DNA from: Pseudocolwellia sp. AS88
GTDB lineage: Bacteria; Pseudomonadota; Gammaproteobacteria; Enterobacterales; Alteromonadaceae
Length of the DNA stretch: 64,000 bases
Direction: 5' to 3'
Assembly (NCBI RefSeq): GCF_030551755.1
Contig: NZ_JAUPEC010000005.1
Span: 62,001 to 126,000 of the forward strand
Shown here: positions 17,737-26,691 of the stretch, one piece after another
Numbering within the stretch: the stretch's first letter is position 1
Layout: every line of letters starts with the position of its first letter
Notes under the pieces: generated by a model
The model's database searches: none
What the model saw: the letters and a program-made list of their open reading frames with translations, nothing else
Told to the model about the DNA's origin: nothing
Position numbers and translations under genes: made by a program

Positions 17737-19602
17737 TTACGCTTTATTGCTTTCTATATAACTATCAACAAGTTCAGATAGAACATTCAAAGGTACAGGG
17801 CCATTTTTCAATACGATATCGTGAAACTCTTTAATATCGAACTTATCCCCAAGTAACTTTCTAGACTTTTCTCGTAACTCAATTATTTTCATCATACCAA
17901 TTTTATAAGCTGTTGCTTGTGATGGCATTACAATATGTCGTTCTACCATTTTAACTGCATCAGACTTAGCATTAGGTGTATTGGTTACATAGTATTCAAT
18001 ACCTTGTTCACGAGTCCATTTTTTAGTGTGAATACCTGTATCTACAACTAATCTACAAGCTCGCCATAACTCCATAGCTAAACGTCCAAAGTCTGAATAA
18101 GGGTCTTGATATAAGCCTATTTCTTTTGGGAGCATTTCAGAATAAAGTCCCCAACCTTCAGTGTATGCAGTATAACCACCAAACTTCCTAAATTTAGGTA
18201 AGTCTGTCAATTCTTGCTTTATGGCTATTTGCATATGATGACCAGGTATACCTTCATGATAAGCTAATGCCGCCATTTGATAGCTTGGCATTGCTGCCAT
18301 ATCGTATAGGTTTGCATAGTAAATACCAGGGCGTGAGCCATCAGGAGCTGGTTGTTGATAAAATGCTTTACCTGCTGACTTTTCACGGAAGCTTTCAACC
18401 GCTTTAACTTTCAATTTAGCTTTAGGTTTTGTTAAAAATAAACTATCTAATCGACCTTCCATATCATCAATAAGCGCAACTGCTTCGTTCAAATATTGTG
18501 TTCTTCCTGCTTCACTCTGCGCATAGTAGAATTGTTTGTCATTTCGCATAAAGTCAAAAAATTGATTCAAGTCGTCTTTAAAATCAACTTTTTTCATAAT
18601 CAGACGCATCTCATTATGAATACGTTCAACTTCACTTAATCCTATATTATGAATCTCATTAGACGTTAACTCTGTTGTGGTTGTGCGTTGTAAAGCATTA
18701 TTGAAATAAGCATCACCATCAGGGAATTTCCAAACACCATCTCGGGTATCCGCTTTCTTTTGTAGCTCAGCAACATATGAAATAAGTTTTTCATACGCTG
18801 GCTTTAAATCAGTAATTAATGCTGTGTTAAGCTCAGAAATTAAAGTAGACTTTTCAGCATCTGATAAATCTAATTTTTCTATTTTTCCAGTAAAGTCTTC
18901 TAATAAAGTACTATTTTTCCCATGACTCTCTGTAAAAGGCGCGCCAACTAATATGTTGTTTGAATCACGAATTACATGATTAAAAACAAATTTTGGTGCA
19001 ATAATACCTTTGGCTTCTCTCGTTTTTAATTGCTCAACTACTTGTGCCATGAGTTTTTTCGTTCGATGAACACGACTGATATAATCTTTAGCTTCTTTTA
19101 CATTGCTGATCGTGTGCTGATTAATTAAAAAAGAAGGCACCTGCGCATGTAAACCTCGCATTTGGTTTACAGGATAAGAATGAAATCGCCATTTATTATC
19201 ATCAATTGTATTTTCTAATTTTTGAACAAGTAAACGGTGACTAAGTTTCGTTTGAGTATCTAATAAACTCGTGTCTATTGCTTTTACTTTTAATAAATCA
19301 GCTTTTGAAAATGCGAGTTCTTTTAATGTGTTTTCTTCAGAAATATCATTCCACTTATCATAATCTGTTTTAATGCCAAGATAGGTTTGCATCATTGGAC
19401 TACGATTAACACCTTCTGTAAAAATAGTATCAAATAACTCATTGGCTTTTTTAGAAGCTAAGGCTATTTGTTCGCTATTCTTTTTAGATTCACTATTGAT
19501 TTCTTTTGAATCAATGTTTTGATGTGTAGCAGTATTTTCTGCACAAGCAGAAAGTAAAGCGGTAGATATTGCGATAACGAGTAGAGATCGTTTAAGTTTC
19601 AT
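17737..19602 (-). CDS. DUF885-family lipoprotein, predicted metallopeptidase-like
   Basis: 621 residues. The signal peptide ends in a lipobox LLSAC, with the lipidated cysteine near residue 20, so it is probably anchored to a membrane facing the periplasm. The rest is a DUF885 domain with the conserved AYHEGIPGHHMQ motif (HExxxHH-like, resembling metal-binding sites of M3/M32-type helical peptidases), EGWGLYSE, and a C-terminal PSQATAYKIGMMKI segment. The family is large in marine bacteria and presumed peptidase-like; the substrate is unknown. The ATG at 19602 has an AAGGAAG ribosome-binding site. It stands alone, convergent with motX and divergent from rnr. A Lys/Asn/Glu-rich linker follows the lipid site. 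Confidence 0.9.
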   Translation of the reverse strand: MKLKRSLLVIAISTALLSACAENTATHQNIDSKEINSESKKNSEQIALASKKANELFDTIFTEGVNRSPMMQTYLGIKTDYDKWNDISEENTLKELAFSKADLLKVKAIDTSLLDTQTKLSHRLLVQKLENTIDDNKWRFHSYPVNQMRGLHAQVPSFLINQHTISNVKEAKDYISRVHRTKKLMAQVVEQLKTREAKGIIAPKFVFNHVIRDSNNILVGAPFTESHGKNSTLLEDFTGKIEKLDLSDAEKSTLISELNTALITDLKPAYEKLISYVAELQKKADTRDGVWKFPDGDAYFNNALQRTTTTELTSNEIHNIGLSEVERIHNEMRLIMKKVDFKDDLNQFFDFMRNDKQFYYAQSEAGRTQYLNEAVALIDDMEGRLDSLFLTKPKAKLKVKAVESFREKSAGKAFYQQPAPDGSRPGIYYANLYDMAAMPSYQMAALAYHEGIPGHHMQIAIKQELTDLPKFRKFGGYTAYTEGWGLYSEMLPKEIGLYQDPYSDFGRLAMELWRACRLVVDTGIHTKKWTREQGIEYYVTNTPNAKSDAVKMVERHIVMPSQATAYKIGMMKIIELREKSRKLLGDKFDIKEFHDIVLKNGPVPLNVLSELVDSYIESNKA

Positions 19603-19770
19603 ATTCTTCCTTGGATGTAGGCTATATTTGCGTTATATAGCCAATATGCATTAATAAGAACTAAACATTATAGTGGTGATTTAATTGAAGGCAAAACTTA
19701 ATTAAGTTCATTAATTCGCATAATGAAAGCAATAGCGTATAATAAAGAAAAATATTATTGAAACTACGCT

Positions 19771-22182
19771 GTGACCATAAAAGACCCTTTTTCAAAACGA
19801 GAAGCCGAAAAATACGAGCAACCTGTTGCTAGCCGAGAGCTAATTCTGTCTGTTATTCAAGATGCTCCAATTCCCCCTACCTTTAACGCACTACTCAAAA
19901 CTTTTAAATACACCGAAGAAAATAATAAAGTAGGCTTAAAGCGTCGTTTACGAGCGATGGAAACTAGCGGGCAAATAATATTTAACAAATTTAAACAATA
20001 CGCAATAGCACCTAAAAATAGTGTGTTAACGGGTAGAGTGACAGGCCATCGAGATGGATTTGGTTTCTTTATTCCTGATGTAGCACCAGGAGAGAAACCA
20101 GGTAAAGATTTATACATCTCAGCTCATGAAATGAAGCGTGTTATTCATGGTGATATTGTAGAAGCTATTTTAGTTGATAGAACAGATCGTAAGGGCAGAA
20201 AAGAGGTTCGCATTTTAGATGTGATCCAACCTAGAAAGAGCGGTGTTGTTGGTCGAATTTTCGTAGAGAAGCACATTGTTTACATGAAACCAGACGATGC
20301 ACGAATTAAAATCGATATTTTAATTCAGCCTGATGATCGTATGGGGGCAAGACACGGACAAGTGGTTGTTGTGGAAGTAACACAGCGCCCATCTAAAAGA
20401 GCGAATGCTGTAGGTAAAGTTGTTGAAGTGCTAGGCGAGCATATGGCTCCCGGTATGGAAATTGAAATAGCTTTAAGAGAGCATGATTTACCTCATGAGT
20501 TTTCTACAGAAGTTATGGAAGAAGTTAGTGTACTTTCAGACGAAGTAGAAGAAGCGCCTAAAGCCTGTAGAAAAGACTTAAGAGATTTACCACTAGTTAC
20601 TATAGACGGTGAAGATGCTCGAGATTTCGATGATGCGGTTTATTGTAAACCTAACGAAAATGGTGGCTGGACATTATGGGTTGCTATTGCTGATGTTAGT
20701 TATTATGTTCGTGATAAAACAGCGTTAGATGAAGAAGCAATATCAAGAGGAAACTCTGTTTACTTTCCAAGCCAAGTTATTCCAATGCTGCCTGAGAAGC
20801 TTTCTAATGGTTTATGTTCATTAAACCCAAATGTAGATCGTTTGTGTATGGTATGTGAAATGTCGATTGATGCTCAAGGTGAGCTAGTTGATTCTACATT
20901 TTACTCAGCTGTAATGCGTTCTCATGCTCGTTTTACTTATACAAAAGTGGCAGCCATTCTTGAAGGCGATGAAGCACTTAAAGCTGAATATGCTGCATTA
21001 GTACCTGATTTAGAAAACCTAAACAGTATGTATCAAGCATTAAATGATTCACGCTTAAAACGTGGTGCTATTGCGTTTGAAACAGAAGAATCTAAGTTCA
21101 TTTTTAATGACGATAAGAAAATTGCTTCTATCGAATCGCTTGTACGTAACGATGCACATAAAATCATTGAAGAATGTATGATTTTAGCGAACGTTTCTAC
21201 CGCTAAATTTATTGAAAAACACAAGGCTCATGGTTTATTCAGAGTACATGAAAAACCAAGTGGCGATAAATATAATAATTTCGTTACCTATATTCGAGAA
21301 TTAGGTATTGAAACTCCAGCAAAAGAAGAACCTACACCTGCTGATTACGGACAAATATTAAAACGTATTGCTGACCGACCTGATCAAGAGCTGATTCAAA
21401 CCATGTTGCTAAGATCGATGAAGCAAGCGGTTTATCAAAGTGATAATTTAGGTCATTTTGGTTTAGCTCTTGAATCATATAGTCACTTTACTTCACCAAT
21501 TCGTCGTTATCCTGATCTTGTTGTACATCGTGTTATTAAAGCTATTTTAGAGAAGCAGGCAGATAAGAAATTAACTGGCGCAAATGACGGTGAATATACT
21601 TATACCTCGGAGCAAGTGATTGAACTTGGCGAACATTGCTCTATGACAGAGCGCAGAGCAGATGATGCGACAAGGGATGTATCTGATTGGCTTAAATGTG
21701 AGTTTATGCAAGACCACATTGGCGACAGTTTTAATGGTGTTATTTCAACCGTTACTAACTTTGGTTTATTTGTTAGGCTTGCGAACTTAGGCATTGAAGG
21801 TTTAATTCATATTAACTCATTAGGCCGTGATTATTATCGATTTGATGAAGTCAGGTTGTGCCTAACAGGTGAAAATACTGGAACAAAATATAAAGTTGGC
21901 GATGCTATCGAAGTTAAGGTTGCAGCGGTTAACTTAGACGAGAAAAAAATAGACCTAATGATTGATGGCGTAGTGGTTGATGAAAAAGATCAACGACGTT
22001 CACGCTCTCCACGTAAAGGTATGAAGAAAAATAGTGCGAGTGATAAAGGTGTAAAAAAAGGAGCTAAAAAATCTAAAGGAACTCCGGCTACAGTATCAAG
22101 CGATACAAAAAAAACGAAAGCTAAAAAGAAAAGAGTTAAGAAGCCACGCCCAGGTAAAAACGCACGTTCAAAAGCTAAATAA
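19771..22182 (+). CDS. rnr: Ribonuclease R
   Basis: 803 residues, starting at GTG 19771 (MTIKDPFSKREAEKYEQP). Processive 3'-5' exoribonuclease that degrades structured RNA and acts in mRNA and rRNA quality control, notably in the cold. Order: N-terminal winged-helix region about 20-75, two cold-shock RNA-binding domains about 85-230, RNB catalytic domain about 265-600 with VTIDGEDARDFDDAV near 278-291 (metal-binding aspartates), S1 domain about 650-730, and a strongly basic Lys/Arg-rich tail from about 735. The start codon lacks a strong Shine-Dalgarno sequence. It is followed 61 bases later by rlmB, the E. coli order. Confidence 0.96.
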   Translation: MTIKDPFSKREAEKYEQPVASRELILSVIQDAPIPPTFNALLKTFKYTEENNKVGLKRRLRAMETSGQIIFNKFKQYAIAPKNSVLTGRVTGHRDGFGFFIPDVAPGEKPGKDLYISAHEMKRVIHGDIVEAILVDRTDRKGRKEVRILDVIQPRKSGVVGRIFVEKHIVYMKPDDARIKIDILIQPDDRMGARHGQVVVVEVTQRPSKRANAVGKVVEVLGEHMAPGMEIEIALREHDLPHEFSTEVMEEVSVLSDEVEEAPKACRKDLRDLPLVTIDGEDARDFDDAVYCKPNENGGWTLWVAIADVSYYVRDKTALDEEAISRGNSVYFPSQVIPMLPEKLSNGLCSLNPNVDRLCMVCEMSIDAQGELVDSTFYSAVMRSHARFTYTKVAAILEGDEALKAEYAALVPDLENLNSMYQALNDSRLKRGAIAFETEESKFIFNDDKKIASIESLVRNDAHKIIEECMILANVSTAKFIEKHKAHGLFRVHEKPSGDKYNNFVTYIRELGIETPAKEEPTPADYGQILKRIADRPDQELIQTMLLRSMKQAVYQSDNLGHFGLALESYSHFTSPIRRYPDLVVHRVIKAILEKQADKKLTGANDGEYTYTSEQVIELGEHCSMTERRADDATRDVSDWLKCEFMQDHIGDSFNGVISTVTNFGLFVRLANLGIEGLIHINSLGRDYYRFDEVRLCLTGENTGTKYKVGDAIEVKVAAVNLDEKKIDLMIDGVVVDEKDQRRSRSPRKGMKKNSASDKGVKKGAKKSKGTPATVSSDTKKTKAKKKRVKKPRPGKNARSKAK

Positions 22183-22243
22183 TTAATACTGTTAATTAAA
22201 TAGCCAATACAAATTTGAAATATAAATTAGATAAGTAATAAAC

Positions 22244-22999
22244 ATGGCAAAGCAAGACGAAGTAGTATTTGGTATTCACGCAATTAATTCAATGCTTAAA
22301 AGAGCTCCTGAGTTATTCGTAGAGTTATGGTTTTTAAAAGGTCGTGAAGACGAACGTTTAAAACCTATTATTAATTTAGCAAGAAAATACGGTATTCCAA
22401 CGCAATTAGTTAACCGTAAAGTACTTGATGAGAAAAGTGAAGGCGAGCAACACCAAGGTGTATTAGCCCGAGTAAAAGCAGGTAAGATATACACAGAATC
22501 TGATTTAGACGACATAGTTGCAGCGGCCAATAAAAAAGAAGAATTACCTTTTTTCTTAATACTTGACGGCGTAACAGATCCTCATAATCTAGGTGCTTGT
22601 TTACGTAATGCTGACGCTGCTGGTGTACACGCTATTATTGTACCTAAAGATAATGCCGCACGTATTACTGCCACAGTGAGAAAGGTTGCTGTTGGCGCTG
22701 CTGACACTGTTCCTTTGGTGCAAGTAACTAATTTATCTAGAACCATGAAACAGCTACAAGATTTAGGTGTTTGGATAGTTGGAACTGCGGGTGAAACTGA
22801 TATCAACTTATACGATGTTAAGTTTGAAGGTGCTATGGCTCTTGTTATGGGAGCTGAAGGTAAAGGAATGCGTCGCTTAACTCGTGAAAATTGTGATCAA
22901 ATAGTTAAATTACCAATGGCAGGAAGTGTTTCAAGCTTAAATGTTTCAGTTGCGACGGGTATATGTTTATTTGAAATTGTTAGACAAAGACTAGGTTAA
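22244..22999 (+). CDS. rlmB: 23S rRNA (guanosine-2'-O-)-methyltransferase RlmB
   Basis: 251 residues, SpoU/TrmH (SPOUT) family. Methylates the ribose of G2251 in the 23S rRNA peptidyl-transferase P loop. N-terminal substrate-binding domain about 1-75 ([12 protein letters not shown]), then the knotted SPOUT domain with motif 1 [20 protein letters not shown], motif 2 [14 protein letters not shown] and motif 3 [20 protein letters not shown]. All motifs are complete. Downstream of rnr as in E. coli and followed by a strong terminator. Confidence 0.96.
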   Translation: MAKQDEVVFGIHAINSMLKRAPELFVELWFLKGREDERLKPIINLARKYGIPTQLVNRKVLDEKSEGEQHQGVLARVKAGKIYTESDLDDIVAAANKKEELPFFLILDGVTDPHNLGACLRNADAAGVHAIIVPKDNAARITATVRKVAVGAADTVPLVQVTNLSRTMKQLQDLGVWIVGTAGETDINLYDVKFEGAMALVMGAEGKGMRRLTRENCDQIVKLPMAGSVSSLNVSVATGICLFEIVRQRLG

Positions 23000-23073
23000 C
23001 GTTGATGATTAACTCAGACAAGAGTTAACAAGTTTTTGTCTTTTATGGTTATTGAATTTAATAACATAATAAT

Positions 23074-23095
23074 AAGCGCTTTATAGCGCTTTTTT
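23074..23095 (+). terminator. Intrinsic terminator of rnr-rlmB
   Basis: Arms AAGCGCT (23074-23080) and AGCGCTT (23085-23091), loop TTAT, followed by a T run to 23095. Typical rho-independent terminator 75 bases after the rlmB stop. Confidence 0.88.
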
Positions 23096-23281
23096 ATTTT
23101 TATAATATGACCCTCCTAAATAAAATATCATTACTTAAACCCTCTAGAGTTTTGGTTTTTAGTTGTTGATTTTACTTGTAAAAATTAATGTTTATTATAG
23201 CCGCTGACACAAATAGATGTTGTGTTTGAAGCACCTTTTCCCCACTCATTTTATATAACACGTTATCTTGATAACAATTAC

Positions 23282-23310
23282 TTGCCTTTATTGCTTAAAT
23301 TCCCTACACT
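23282..23310 (+). promoter_or_regulatory. Probable sigma-70 promoter of the rpsF operon
   Basis: TTGCCT (23282-23287) and TACACT (23305-23310) are separated by exactly 17 bases. Expected start near 23317 gives a leader of about 90 bases before rpsF. Prediction from consensus only. Confidence 0.55.
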
Positions 23311-23322
23311 ACGCGTCCTTAA

Positions 23323-23417
23323 ATCAGCCGTAAATTTTTGTTCCTTGTCTCAATACTGGTGTTGGCTGATCCAGGTAAGAGGCTACAACCGTAGGGAGCT
23401 CGTAATGCGTCATTACG
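23323..23417 (+). promoter_or_regulatory. Structured rpsF leader, candidate S6:S18 autoregulatory element
   Basis: Three local structures are visible. First, ATCAGCC (23323-23329) pairs with GGCTGAT (23364-23370). Second, CTAC (23383-23386) pairs with GTAG (23391-23394) around AACC, placing the CCG trinucleotide at 23389-23391 just ahead of the ribosome-binding GGGAG. Third, CGTAATG (23401-23407) pairs with CATTACG (23411-23417), burying the rpsF start codon. In many bacteria S6:S18 binds a CCG-containing hairpin near the rpsF start; assignment here is an inference. Confidence 0.5.
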
Positions 23418-23824
23418 AAATCGTATTTATGGTTCACCCTGATCAGAGTGAACAAGTACCTGGAATGATCCAGCGTTATACTGACTTGATCAATGCTGCT
23501 GAAGGCAAAATCCACCGTCTAGAAGACTGGGGTCGTCGTCAATTAGCATACCCAATCAATAAATTGCATAAAGCACACTATGTTTTAATTAACATTGAAG
23601 CGCCTCAATCAGTTATTGATGAATTAGAAACTTCTTTCCGTTATAACGATGTTGTTATTCGTAACATGATCATGCGTACTAAAGGTGCAGTAACTGAAGC
23701 ATCAGCTATGGCTGTAGCTAAAGAAGATCGCCGTGAAGTTAAGAAAGATGTTGCTGAAGAAGCGCCTGCTCAAGCAGAAACTGCTGAGAAAGCTACTACT
23801 GAAGAAGCTGCTGGCGAAGAATAA
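23405..23824 (+). CDS. rpsF: 30S ribosomal protein S6
   Basis: 139 residues from ATG 23405 ([17 protein letters not shown]). Binds 16S rRNA in the platform together with S18. Residues 1-100 are the conserved S6 fold ([19 protein letters not shown]-type segment); the C-terminal 35 residues are an acidic, Ala/Glu-rich tail. The conserved N-terminus and a GGGAG ribosome-binding site fix the start; the upstream in-frame extension is not family-like. First gene of rpsF-priB-rpsR-rplI. In E. coli the S6 acidic tail is glutamylated by RimK; the tail here ends in Glu-Glu. Confidence 0.97.
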   Translation: MRHYEIVFMVHPDQSEQVPGMIQRYTDLINAAEGKIHRLEDWGRRQLAYPINKLHKAHYVLINIEAPQSVIDELETSFRYNDVVIRNMIMRTKGAVTEASAMAVAKEDRREVKKDVAEEAPAQAETAEKATTEEAAGEE

Positions 23825-23830
23825 GTAACA

Positions 23831-24151
23831 GTGACAGTCTCTTTATCAGAGAATTGCCTTGTGTTGGTGGGTACAGTTGTTAAACGACCTAAAACATCAA
23901 CAAGCCCCGCAGGTATTCAACATTGTCAGTTTTCAATGGATCATCATTCTATTCAAAACGAAGCAGGTATGAACAGACAAGCGTTTGTTCGAATACAAGT
24001 AGTCGCAACAGGTGATATGTCGCAACACTTAACTCGTGATTTAACTGAGGGCAGTAATATTAAAGTGACCGGTTTTATAAATCGCCACGAATCAAGAAAT
24101 GGTAATCCACTTCTTGTATTACATGCTCAACAGATTGAAATGATTAATTAG
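23831..24151 (+). CDS. priB: Primosomal replication protein N (PriB)
   Basis: 106 residues, GTG start at 23831 six bases after rpsF. Small OB-fold dimer that binds single-stranded DNA and helps PriA restart stalled replication forks. The sequence begins VSLSENCLVLVGTVVKRPKTS and contains HCQFSMDHHSIQNEAG, typical of PriB. Position between rpsF and rpsR is the standard gammaproteobacterial arrangement. Confidence 0.93.
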   Translation: MTVSLSENCLVLVGTVVKRPKTSTSPAGIQHCQFSMDHHSIQNEAGMNRQAFVRIQVVATGDMSQHLTRDLTEGSNIKVTGFINRHESRNGNPLLVLHAQQIEMIN

Positions 24152-24160
24152 GAGAAATCC

Positions 24161-24388
24161 ATGTCTCGTTTTTTTAGACGTCGTAAGTTCTGCCGTTTTA
24201 CTGCAGAAGGTGCTGTTTCTATCGATTATAAAGATATTGCAACACTAAAAAACTATATCACTGAAAGTGGTAAAATCGTTCCTAGCCGTATTACTGGTAC
24301 AGCTGCTAAATATCAACGTCAACTTGGTCGTGCGATCAAGCGTGCTCGTTATTTAGCATTATTACCATATACAGATTTACATAAGTAA
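24161..24388 (+). CDS. rpsR: 30S ribosomal protein S18
   Basis: 75 residues, exactly the E. coli length. Starts [17 protein letters not shown], with an RNA-binding basic N-terminus, and carries the family segments [19 protein letters not shown] and [22 protein letters not shown] strong GGAGA ribosome-binding site precedes the ATG. Pairs with S6 on the 30S platform. Confidence 0.98.
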   Translation: MSRFFRRRKFCRFTAEGAVSIDYKDIATLKNYITESGKIVPSRITGTAAKYQRQLGRAIKRARYLALLPYTDLHK

Positions 24389-24408
24389 CCTAATAAGGGG
24401 TTTTGAAA

Positions 24409-24861
24409 ATGGAAGTAATCCTTCTTGATAAAATCGCCAAATTAGGCGGCCTTGGTGACAAGGTAACAGTTAAGTCTGGCTACGCACGTAACTACTTATT
24501 ACCAAAAGGTAAGGCAGTATTTGCATCTTCAGCTAACGTTGAGCACTTTGAAGCTCGTCGCGCTGAATTAGAAGCTAAATTAGCTGAAACTTTAGCTTCT
24601 GCTGAAGCTCGCGCTGCTAAGTTAACTGAACTTGCTGAAGTTACTATTGCATCGAAAGCTGGTGAAGAAGGTAAATTATTCGGTTCTATAGGTACTCGTG
24701 ACATCGCTGATGCAATTACAGAAGCTGGTGTTGAAGTAGTTAAAGCTGAAGTTCGTTTACCATTAGGCTCTATCCGCGAAACTGGTGAATTCGATATCGT
24801 AATTCACTTACATAATGATGTTGATACAAGTATCAAGATTGTTGTTATCGCTGAAGCATAA
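24409..24861 (+). CDS. rplI: 50S ribosomal protein L9
   Basis: 150 residues from ATG 24409 ([13 protein letters not shown]), matching the conserved L9 start; a TTG two codons upstream is less likely. The AAGGGG ribosome-binding site lies 9 to 10 bases upstream. N-terminal domain with [21 protein letters not shown], a long connecting helix about 42-75, and a C-terminal domain with [18 protein letters not shown]. Last gene of the operon, followed by a strong terminator. Confidence 0.98.
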   Translation: MEVILLDKIAKLGGLGDKVTVKSGYARNYLLPKGKAVFASSANVEHFEARRAELEAKLAETLASAEARAAKLTELAEVTIASKAGEEGKLFGSIGTRDIADAITEAGVEVVKAEVRLPLGSIRETGEFDIVIHLHNDVDTSIKIVVIAEA

Positions 24862-24895
24862 TTTAAAAACTATTTAGTTAGTTCTTAAATTAAAA

Positions 24896-24926
24896 ACCGT
24901 ATTGTGAATAACAATACGGTTTTTTT
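24896..24926 (+). terminator. Intrinsic terminator of the rpsF-rplI operon
   Basis: Perfect 10-bp arms ACCGTATTGT (24896-24905) and ACAATACGGT (24911-24920), loop GAATA, followed by seven T (24920-24926). Very strong rho-independent terminator. Confidence 0.95.
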
Positions 24927-25098
24927 ATGTCCAAAATTTCAAATAAATTCGTTTTTATTAGAAAAACTCTGCGTATTTAATAAATTTGCGTTACAGTTAA
25001 CAGTAGGTTTTTGAAATATACGTATATTATTAATTTAATTACTTTCTATTTAGTTAATTTAACTTTTATTAAAGTTGTGTAATAAGTTTATTAAAAAC

Positions 25099-25126
25099 TT
25101 GCGTCAATTAACGAATAGAGGATAAT
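25099..25126 (+). promoter_or_regulatory. Candidate promoter of the msh cluster
   Basis: TTGCGT (25099-25104) and GATAAT (25121-25126) with a 16-base spacer, about 45 bases upstream of the mshI ATG. The -10 is good, the -35 moderate. In this AT-rich region other sites are possible. Confidence 0.4.
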
Positions 25127-25171
25127 GGAAATTAGTTAATTCGTTATAAATAAACAATAAAAAATACATAA

Positions 25172-26071
25172 ATGTCATTTATACATAAAATTAATAAGCT
25201 ATTTTCTAAAAATAAATCTAACGACATTATAGGTGTGAGTTTACAGCCTGACTCGTTATCTTATTGCTATCGTCCGTTAAACGCCTCTCCAGTTTGTCAA
25301 AATATTACCAAGCCAAGGATGTCTGCTTCGTTTTCAGCTTTAGCCGATGAAGTTGGAGGTAATGGGCTTTGCCATATTGTTTTGTCTGCAGGGCAATATC
25401 AGATAGTACAAGTCGACAAACCTAATGTTCCTGATACTGAAATTAATTCAGCATTGAAATGGCAAGTGAAAGACTTAGTTCCGTTCAAACCTGATAATAT
25501 GGTTGTTGACTATTTTGATGGTCCTCAGTTATCTAATAATGTAGAAAAAATTAATGTGGTATGTGCAGATCTTAAAGAGCTAACTGCTATTGTTGAGCAT
25601 GTCACTCAACATCAGTTAGATATTGCTTTAATTACAACCGTTGAGTTTGCTTTTGCTCAATTAATTCCTCAAAGTGATGTTGCCACTTTACTTGTTTGCC
25701 AGCACGCAAATGAAGACCTGTTAATCTTGATTGTTAAACAAGGTAAGATTTTCTTTCAACGTCGCATACGTGGTTTAGCACAAATTTCTCATAAAACTGA
25801 AGAAGAACTTCTTATGGGATCTGTTGATATGCTGAGCTTAGAAATACAACGTTCTACCGATTATTTTGAAAGACAATTAAAACAAGCGCCTATCAAAGAA
25901 ATTCAAGTTATTTTACCTATGGATAACGAAGCCTTTTTAGTTCGTAAAGTATCAGAAAACACCAATGTTCCTGTAAATCTTTTGTCTATGCCTGAAGGCT
26001 TTGAAGAATATCGTAAATTTCCATGCGCTGTTGGTGCTTCTATGTTGTCCAGCATGGAGGTAGATGTATGA
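25172..26071 (+). CDS. mshI: MSHA biogenesis protein MshI (PilM-like)
   Basis: 299 residues, cytoplasmic, no membrane segment. Corresponds to the PilM/actin-like member of type IV pilus alignment complexes; the sequence has the family opening (a basic N-terminal helix, then DIIGVSLQPDSLSYCY) and a central ALKWQVKDLVPFKPDNMVVDYFD segment shared by MshI proteins. It should recruit the PilN-like protein encoded immediately downstream. Its stop overlaps the next start (ATGA). First gene of the msh cluster here. Weak ribosome-binding site. Confidence 0.85.
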   Translation: MSFIHKINKLFSKNKSNDIIGVSLQPDSLSYCYRPLNASPVCQNITKPRMSASFSALADEVGGNGLCHIVLSAGQYQIVQVDKPNVPDTEINSALKWQVKDLVPFKPDNMVVDYFDGPQLSNNVEKINVVCADLKELTAIVEHVTQHQLDIALITTVEFAFAQLIPQSDVATLLVCQHANEDLLILIVKQGKIFFQRRIRGLAQISHKTEEELLMGSVDMLSLEIQRSTDYFERQLKQAPIKEIQVILPMDNEAFLVRKVSENTNVPVNLLSMPEGFEEYRKFPCAVGASMLSSMEVDV

Positions 26072-26691
26072 CAAACGTTAATACAGCGAAGCACAGTATA
26101 AATTTACTACAGCCAGAGTTGATTCCAGTAAAACCATTATGGTCATTGAAGCGAGTTTGTATTGTTTGGGCTGTTGTAACTGTTGCGATGATTGGCTGGA
26201 TTTTATTTAGTCAAAATCAGCTACAAAAAGCTGATGAGCGCTATGCTCAACTAAAAAGCGAAAAAACAATCTTAAATGAACAAATGTCACGCTTACAAAA
26301 TGAATTGGAAGCTCACAAACCAAGTAATAAATTAAAAGATAAAATTGACTTACTTACACTTATTTTAAATAACAAAACTCGATTACATGAAGAGTTAACA
26401 GACACAACAAAAACTCAAGTTGCTGGTTTTGCGCAGTCGATGACAGAGCTTTCTCAAAACCATCACAAAGGCATTAGTTTATCGGCAGTAGGTATCAATA
26501 ATAATGCTATGGTTTTCTCTGGTTTAACTAAAAACCCACAATCTGTCCCTGCTTGGTTGGCAGGGTTTGAAAACTCAACTTTCTTGTCTGGCAAAAGATT
26601 TATTAATTTTGTGATGCAAGAAAATGAAGATCAAATTATCGAATTCACAGTAAGTTCTAAAGGTGATTTGAGGACTTTAAGAAATGAGTAA
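26068..26691 (+). CDS. MSHA biogenesis PilN-like inner-membrane protein (MshI2-type)
   Basis: 207 residues from ATG 26068, which overlaps the mshI stop and has GGAGG about 9 bases upstream. The opening SINLLQPELIPVKPLW is the PilN/GspL-type cytoplasmic motif that docks on the PilM-like protein. A single membrane helix about 28-46 follows, then a periplasmic coiled coil about 50-95 and a small alpha/beta domain. Annotated in other species as a second MshI or PilN-domain protein; a unique symbol is not certain. It bridges MshI inside with MshJ/MshK outside. Confidence 0.82.
   Translation: MTNVNTAKHSINLLQPELIPVKPLWSLKRVCIVWAVVTVAMIGWILFSQNQLQKADERYAQLKSEKTILNEQMSRLQNELEAHKPSNKLKDKIDLLTLILNNKTRLHEELTDTTKTQVAGFAQSMTELSQNHHKGISLSAVGINNNAMVFSGLTKNPQSVPAWLAGFENSTFLSGKRFINFVMQENEDQIIEFTVSSKGDLRTLRNE

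Larger units (their letters stand above)
23000..23404. other. rlmB-rpsF intergenic region
   Basis: Holds, in order, a small hairpin (arms 23009-23015/23022-23028) right after rlmB, the intrinsic terminator at 23074-23095, an AT-rich spacer, a sigma-70 promoter at 23282-23310, and a structured rpsF leader. No gene is seen; the open frame back to 23222 ahead of rpsF has no family support. Confidence 0.7.
24862..25171. other. rplI-mshI intergenic region with terminator and candidate msh promoter
   Basis: After the rplI terminator the region is very AT-rich. It has a 12-bp palindrome ATATACGTATAT at 25016-25027 and an inverted repeat AACTTT/AAAGTT at 25061-25066/25071-25076. The gene mshH (csrD), which precedes mshI in Vibrio, is absent. 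Confidence 0.6.

Noticed and set aside
23222-23404. 61-residue N-terminal extension of rpsF
   Set aside because: S6 starts at MRHYE; the extension is not family-like and overlaps the predicted promoter and leader.
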